A DNA stretch of 64,000 nt from Prauserella rugosa. Its GTDB lineage: Bacteria; Actinomycetota; Actinomycetes; Mycobacteriales; Pseudonocardiaceae. A program made the translations under genes and the position numbers. This document shows positions 60,312-64,000 of this stretch, in pieces. The stretch lies in contig NZ_JOIJ01000003.1 of the NCBI RefSeq assembly GCF_000719975.1, positions 248,001 to 312,000 on the forward strand, in the 5' to 3' direction. The notes beneath the pieces are model-generated. The model was not told the origin of the DNA, ran no database searches, and was given only the letters and a program-made list of their open reading frames with translations. How positions within the stretch are numbered: position 1 is the first letter of the stretch; each line of letters begins with the position of its first letter.

Positions 60312-60740
60312 ATGCACTCCACCGAGATCGAGATCCGTACCGGGGACCGTGCGGTCGTCCACGATCTGACCCGCGATGCGGAACGGTTCCTCGCCGACGC
60401 GCCGAGCGGTGAGGGCGACGGACCGTCGGACGGACTGCTGCACGTGTGGGTGCCGCACGCCACCGCAGGACTGGCGGTGCTGGAGACGGGCGCCGGGAGC
60501 GACGACGACCTGCTCGCCGCCCTCGACGACCTGCTCCCCCGCGACGACCGGTGGCGGCACCGCCACGGCAGCGCAGGCCACGGACGGGACCACGTGCTAC
60601 CGGCGCTGGTACCGCCGTACGCGACCATCCCCGTACTCGGCGGCCGACTCGCCCTCGGCACGTGGCAGTCGATCTGCCTGGTCGACACCAACGTCGACAA
60701 CCCGACCCGGCGAGTCCGGTTCAGCTTCCTGGCCGGTTGA
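60312..60740 (+). CDS. YjbQ family protein (UPF0047)
   Basis: A 142-residue protein with the family motifs VPHATAGLAVLE, GSAGHGRDHVLPALVPPYATIPV (His/Asp/His set) and LALGTWQSICLVDTN. Members bind metal and have been reported to show weak thiamine phosphate synthase activity; the cellular role is unclear. The last 144 bp are antisense to the 3' end of the convergent membrane protein gene. Confidence 0.9.
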   Translation: MHSTEIEIRTGDRAVVHDLTRDAERFLADAPSGEGDGPSDGLLHVWVPHATAGLAVLETGAGSDDDLLAALDDLLPRDDRWRHRHGSAGHGRDHVLPALVPPYATIPVLGGRLALGTWQSICLVDTNVDNPTRRVRFSFLAG

Positions 60741-61802
60741 TCCCGGCCCGTCCGCCGGGGCGCCGGACCCTGGCGCGGGTTCCGCGTCGCGCCTCCTGGG
60801 CCACAGCACGCCCACGAGTCCGGCCGCGAGCATCCCGCCGAGCACCCAGAGTGCCGTGGTGACGTGTGCGGTGTCGGGTGTGCCGAGAAGCAGGCTCCGC
60901 AGGCCTTCGGTCGAGAACCGGAACGGCGTCCAGGACCACAGCAGCGTGCGGTAGGCCGGGTCGAGCATCTCCGGTACCTGCGAGGCCACCGAAGGAGCCA
61001 GCAGGTAGAGCGGCCCCAGCACGGCCATGGCGGGGATGCCCAGCCAGCGCAGGAGCGCGGCCTGGACCGCAGCGAACGCAGTGACGGTCAGGGCCAGGAA
61101 GCCCACGACCGCCCAGCCGAGGTCGAGCGAGGAGTCCCACAGCGCGAGGAATCCGACGAGTACCGCGGTGACGAGGGTTCCGCTCAGCGCGAGGTGCGCC
61201 AACCGTGCGCCGATCCGCGGGCGCAGCGTGCCGCGGCGGACCTGCACCGCCAGCAGTGCGGCCCCGGCGAGCCCGCCGACCCACGCGAGCGCGCTGATGC
61301 CCAGGGGCGCCATTCGACCGGCTGCGCCCGTGTCGTGGACGGTCTCCGCACGCACCTGCGGTGCCGCGCCCGGCGGCAGCTCGGCTCCGCCCTGCGCCGC
61401 CATGGCGGCGGCCAGCCGGTTGCCGGCCTCGGTGAGCACCTGTTGCGCCAGCTGCGTGCCCGTCGGGTTGACCGCACCCGACGTCACGACGGTCACCGAG
61501 GCACCCTCCGGCCCCGACCCGAGTTCGAGTACGCCGTAGACGTCCTGGTTCTCCAGCATCGCCCGGCCGTCGGACCGTCCGGCGACGTGCCAGTCGAGCG
61601 CGTCACCGCCCGCGTGCGCGACACGTTCGGCGGCCGCGGTCAGCTGTGGTGGCGCCTGGTCCGGCGTCGTCACTGCCACCGGCACCGCGTGGGGCCGCGA
61701 CGTCGCCTGGGCGCCGAAGGTCAGCAACCCCAGCACGATCGCCGCGACGGCGCCGGCCACGGCCGTGGCGATGACAAGCACCCCTGACCCGTTCCGCGTC
61801 AT
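60597..61802 (-). CDS. ABC-2/YhgE-like membrane protein
   Basis: A 401-residue protein. An N-terminal membrane helix (about 7-29) is followed by a large extracellular region (30-165). Five membrane segments then lie between about 168 and 345, giving the ABC-2/YhgE-Pip layout (one helix, ectodomain, helix bundle). The C-terminal 48 residues (GSTGQEAEPDSP onward) are antisense to yjbQ and polar, probably dispensable. No ATPase gene is adjacent. Divergent from the HAD gene, with operator-like repeats between. Role unknown; relatives are exporters or secretion accessory proteins. Confidence 0.72.
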   Translation of the reverse strand: MTRNGSGVLVIATAVAGAVAAIVLGLLTFGAQATSRPHAVPVAVTTPDQAPPQLTAAAERVAHAGGDALDWHVAGRSDGRAMLENQDVYGVLELGSGPEGASVTVVTSGAVNPTGTQLAQQVLTEAGNRLAAAMAAQGGAELPPGAAPQVRAETVHDTGAAGRMAPLGISALAWVGGLAGAALLAVQVRRGTLRPRIGARLAHLALSGTLVTAVLVGFLALWDSSLDLGWAVVGFLALTVTAFAAVQAALLRWLGIPAMAVLGPLYLLAPSVASQVPEMLDPAYRTLLWSWTPFRFSTEGLRSLLLGTPDTAHVTTALWVLGGMLAAGLVGVLWPRRRDAEPAPGSGAPADGPGSTGQEAEPDSPGRVVDVGVDQADRLPRAEGESAAEYGDGRVRRYQRR

Positions 61803-61823
61803 GTCGCCCCTCCCTCACATAAT

Positions 61824-61881
61824 TCGTCGTCCGTTGAATTACGACGATACGGCCTCCCATGGAGATGTCAACGCTTGTTGA
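61824..61881. promoter_or_regulatory. Two operator-like inverted repeats between divergent genes
   Basis: TCGTCGT (61824-61830) and ACGACGA (61841-61847) are perfect arms 10 nt apart. TCAAC and GTTGA (61868-61872 and 61877-61881) are a second, smaller repeat. GTTGAATT occurs in both (61833-61840 and 61877-61884). They suit a TetR-like repressor, but no such gene lies next to them in the window. Confidence 0.45.
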
Positions 61882-61906
61882 ATTCACCTCGGATACCGTG
61901 TCCGGC

Positions 61907-62608
61907 GTGACTTCTCGCGCCACCGACGTGCTCGTGCTCTGGGACATCGATCTGACGCTCGTCGACCTGTCGGGAACGGGAGGCGCGTGGTATCGGCAGG
62001 CGTTGCAGACCGTCGCGGGCGTGACCCTCGACCGCATGCCCTCGTTTCCCGGCCGCACCGAACTGGCCATCACCACCGAGCTGCTCACCGCCCACGGCAT
62101 CGAGCCCACGCCCGACCTGGTGGACGCGCTGTGGCGCGAACTCGTCGCGGTCGCCACGGCCACGTCACCGCTGCACGAGATGGGGACGGCCCTTCCCGGC
62201 GCGGCGGAGGTGCTCGCCGACCTCGCAGGCCGCGGCGGCGTGGTGCAGTCGCTCGTGACCGGCAACCTGCCGGAGATCGCGCACCACAAACTCGCCTCGT
62301 TCGGCCTGCACACCCATCTGGACTTCGACATCGGCGGATACGGCACGGTCTCGGCCCATCGCCCGGACCTCGTCGCCAAGGCCGTCGAACTGGCGGCAGG
62401 CAAACACGGCACGGCGCCCGGCGAGGTCGTCGTCATCGGGGACACGCCGCACGACGTGGCTGCCGCACTCGCGTGCGGGGCGACCGCGGTCGGCGTGGCC
62501 ACGGGACGACACGACCGTGCGGCCTTGGCCGAGTCCGGAGCGCACGTGGTGCTGAGCGACCTGTCGGACACCGCGGCGGCGGTCGCCGCGATCCTCGGGC
62601 GGAGCTAG
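61907..62608 (+). CDS. HAD-superfamily hydrolase
   Basis: A 233-residue phosphatase-type HAD protein. Motif I is LWDIDLTLVDL (nucleophile and acid/base Asp). Motif II Thr is in SLVTGNLPEIA (about 122). Motif III may be the Lys in AKAVELAAGKHG, and motif IV is VVVIGDTPHDVAAA (about 184). The cap is the helical C1 type between motifs I and II. GTG at 61907 is chosen because the family begins just before motif I; GTG at 61898 or ATG at 61859 are possible. The TAG stop lies at the left edge of a MITE-like element. Confidence 0.85.
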   Translation: MTSRATDVLVLWDIDLTLVDLSGTGGAWYRQALQTVAGVTLDRMPSFPGRTELAITTELLTAHGIEPTPDLVDALWRELVAVATATSPLHEMGTALPGAAEVLADLAGRGGVVQSLVTGNLPEIAHHKLASFGLHTHLDFDIGGYGTVSAHRPDLVAKAVELAAGKHGTAPGEVVVIGDTPHDVAAALACGATAVGVATGRHDRAALAESGAHVVLSDLSDTAAAVAAILGRS

Positions 62609-62759
62609 GTCGTGTCTGATGATCCTCCGCCGTCGCGATCGGGGATCAGCGTGGCCCCTCGCAAGGCGGAGGGAGGTCCTCGTACCGGGTCGTACTCGGG
62701 CTTTCCGACAACGCAGCGAGGGGCCGCGCAGCAGGCGACGGGATTGTCAGACGCGACCT
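62607..62759. mobile_element. MITE-like element with terminal inverted repeats
   Basis: A 153-bp non-coding segment. Its ends are imperfect inverted repeats: AGGTCGTGTCTGATGATCC on the left and AGGTCGCGTCTGACAATCC reading in from the right, 16 of 19 matching. Inside, GGCCCCTCGC (62653-62662) and GCGAGGGGCC (62716-62725) are perfect arms. No clear target duplication is seen. It lies between two convergent genes and supplies the end of the HAD stop codon. Confidence 0.6.
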
Positions 62760-62773
62760 GGTCGCGGGAACCC

Positions 62774-63883
62774 TCAGGACACGGGGCGCAGGGTCCGCAA
62801 CATCTCGTTCAGCTGGTCCTGGTCCATGGCAGCGTGGTCGGCGTACACGACCAGGGCCGCCGACTCCCCGCCGCGCTCCTGTCCGGGCACCAGCGTCACC
62901 CCGACCCAGGCACGCTCCGGTACGCAGCCGCCCGGAGACGTCGGTGTCACCTCGGCGTAGGCGCTGGTCATGACGCGCATGCCCTGACCCGCCTCGCCGA
63001 ACGTGCCCACCGTGTACATCGACCGGCCGATCTCGGGCCGGGTGTCACCGTCGCTGTAGGCACGCTGCGCCACCTCGGTGAGCAACGCGTCGGCGGCCTT
63101 GGCGTTGCTCTCGCCCGCCTCCTCGGGCGGTGCGTACACCGCCACCCCGGCGCCGTTGCGGTGCGTGGCGTCGTCGCACTCCCGGCCCGCGAAGGCGCTG
63201 GTACTCAGCGCCATCCGGTCGTCGTAGCCGGAACCGGCCTCCCAGCCGTGCACGGTCCCTGGCTTCGGCTGCCAGGCGGGCGGGACGTCGTAGGCGAACG
63301 CACCACTGGTGGCCACGACCGGCTGCCACCCCTCCACGACGGGCGCGACGTCGACCGGCGGTTCCGAAGTGGACGGTGACGAACTCTGCTCCGTGGTCTC
63401 GACCGTGTCGGTGTCCCGCGCGTCGGAGTCCGCCGTGTCGTCGTCGTTGCGGGCGTTGCCGATGATCGTCGACACGATCGCGACGATCACGACCAGACAG
63501 CCGATTCCCCCGCCACAGCCCTGTTTCGCCGACTTCCGGTTCTGCTGGGCCTGCGGGGACGCCTGACTCGGCTGCGCGCCGTACCCCTGAGCCTGCTGCC
63601 CCGGGTACGGCTGCTGTCCGGGGTATGACTGCTGCCCCGGATACGGCTGTTGTCCGGGAACCGTGCGGCCCGGATACGCCTGCCCGGGCGCCACCGATTC
63701 CGGGGACGAGGGCTGGGGGTACGTCTGGGCGCCCGCCCAGGGCGATCGGTGCGGTTCCGGCGGCCGGTAGGCGTCGTTCGGATCGGACGGTTCGTAGCCG
63801 CCGACCCCGTCGAGCGCGGCGTTGTCCCGATAGCCGTACTGCTCCGAACGCTGGTCGCGGTTGCGCCGCCGCCAGAACACCAT
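62774..63883 (-). CDS. Single-pass membrane protein with PGQQ repeat tail
   Basis: A 369-residue protein. The cytoplasmic N-terminus (1-120) is Pro/Gln/Tyr/Gly-rich with a PGQQPYPGQQSYPGQQ repeat (about 77-95). One membrane helix follows (GCLVVIVAIVSTIIGNA, about 128-144) after a Cys/Gly turn. Beyond an acidic Thr/Ser linker lies an extracellular domain (about 180-369) with four Cys. The layout resembles actinobacterial proteins with a C-terminal domain of unknown function; I could not assign it. It starts 7 bp after the proS stop and may be co-transcribed with it. Confidence 0.75.
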   Translation of the reverse strand: MVFWRRRNRDQRSEQYGYRDNAALDGVGGYEPSDPNDAYRPPEPHRSPWAGAQTYPQPSSPESVAPGQAYPGRTVPGQQPYPGQQSYPGQQPYPGQQAQGYGAQPSQASPQAQQNRKSAKQGCGGGIGCLVVIVAIVSTIIGNARNDDDTADSDARDTDTVETTEQSSSPSTSEPPVDVAPVVEGWQPVVATSGAFAYDVPPAWQPKPGTVHGWEAGSGYDDRMALSTSAFAGRECDDATHRNGAGVAVYAPPEEAGESNAKAADALLTEVAQRAYSDGDTRPEIGRSMYTVGTFGEAGQGMRVMTSAYAEVTPTSPGGCVPERAWVGVTLVPGQERGGESAALVVYADHAAMDQDQLNEMLRTLRPVS

Positions 63884-63890
63884 GCGCCGG

Positions 63891-64000
63891 TCAGCCGTGC
63901 ACGAGGCCGGTCACGTGGTCGACGACCGCGTCCACCGGGATCTCGCTGCGCTCACCCGTCGCCCGGTCCTTGACCTCGACGACCCCGTTCGCCAAGCCCT
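63891..64000 (-). CDS. proS: Prolyl-tRNA synthetase, C-terminal end (partial)
   Basis: The last 36 codons of a minus-strand gene entering from the right edge. The segment [20 protein letters not shown] then PVDAVVDHV resembles the end of the anticodon-binding domain of bacterial ProS. The rest is outside the window, so the call is moderate. Confidence 0.6.
   Translation of the reverse strand, partial: GLANGVVEVKDRATGERSEIPVDAVVDHVTGLVHG

Overview
The window is high-GC DNA (roughly 70 percent by eye) with tightly packed genes, frequent ATGA/GTGA stop-start overlaps and many GTG or TTG starts. The gene content (PknL-type kinase beside an Rv2175c-type protein, class II AroG, PimB-type mannosyltransferase, WS/DGAT acyltransferase, Lsr2-type protein, WXG100 protein, mycothiol- and F420-linked enzymes, CGNR regulator) points to an actinomycete of the Mycobacteriales/Pseudonocardiales side. 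My best guess is Pseudonocardiaceae, for example a Saccharomonospora-like genus; this is inference from gene content, not from a search.

Layout. 1-10.3 kb: 3' end of an Lhr helicase, peptide deformylase, a membrane-anchored peptidase-like protein, small acyltransferase, VOC, MDMPI, HEPN and YbaK genes, an EamA exporter and a DUF885 metallopeptidase. 10.4-14.7 kb: a carotenoid operon (crtE, crtI, crtB) translationally coupled to an F420-type oxidoreductase. 14.7-22.2 kb: a divergent CGNR regulator/MFS pair, then a block resembling M. tuberculosis Rv2173-Rv2178c: an Rv2175c-like DNA-binding protein divergent from PknL with PASTA repeats, a WS/DGAT acyltransferase and aroG. 22.3-25.7 kb: a small accessory cassette (WXG100-like protein, larger type VII-like protein, a gene with foreign codon usage, a membrane protein). 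25.7-33.0 kb: secreted serine protease and gltBD. 33.2-36.3 kb: a cobalamin riboswitch followed by a BtuFCD importer. 36.3-37.2 kb: a membrane protein/winged-helix pair behind a perfect 18-bp palindrome. 37.2-40.4 kb: hisDCB plus a 52-residue membrane protein. 40.5-47.3 kb: nitrilase-family amidohydrolase, DUF222-HNH gene, and nadABC divergent from a Nudix-type NAD regulator with an operator over the shared promoter. 47.3-56.3 kb: LON-domain protein, DUF2567, a SulP-carbonic anhydrase fusion, PimB, an NlpC/P60 hydrolase behind a candidate c-di-AMP riboswitch, a His-rich CxxC protein and a flavoprotein disulfide reductase. 56.4-60.2 kb: an Lsr2-like domain fused to a histone H1-like tail, and the three-gene proton-translocating transhydrogenase pnt. 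60.3-64 kb: YjbQ, an ABC-2/YhgE-like membrane protein, a HAD hydrolase, a 153-bp MITE-like element, a membrane-anchored repeat protein and the 3' end of proS.

How the parts connect. Most of the window is core metabolism (NAD, histidine, glutamate, shikimate entry, transhydrogenase) and cell-envelope functions (PknL, PimB, NlpC/P60). Regulation is unusually readable in the sequence: two riboswitches (one certain, one candidate), four operator-like palindromes and one hairpin touching a ribosome-binding site. The most unusual items are the Lsr2/H1-like chimera, the type VII cassette with a TTA-containing gene, the MITE-like element at 62.6 kb and a 19-bp direct repeat that appears to have separated gltB from gltD. 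No tRNA, rRNA, CRISPR array or intact insertion sequence was recognised.
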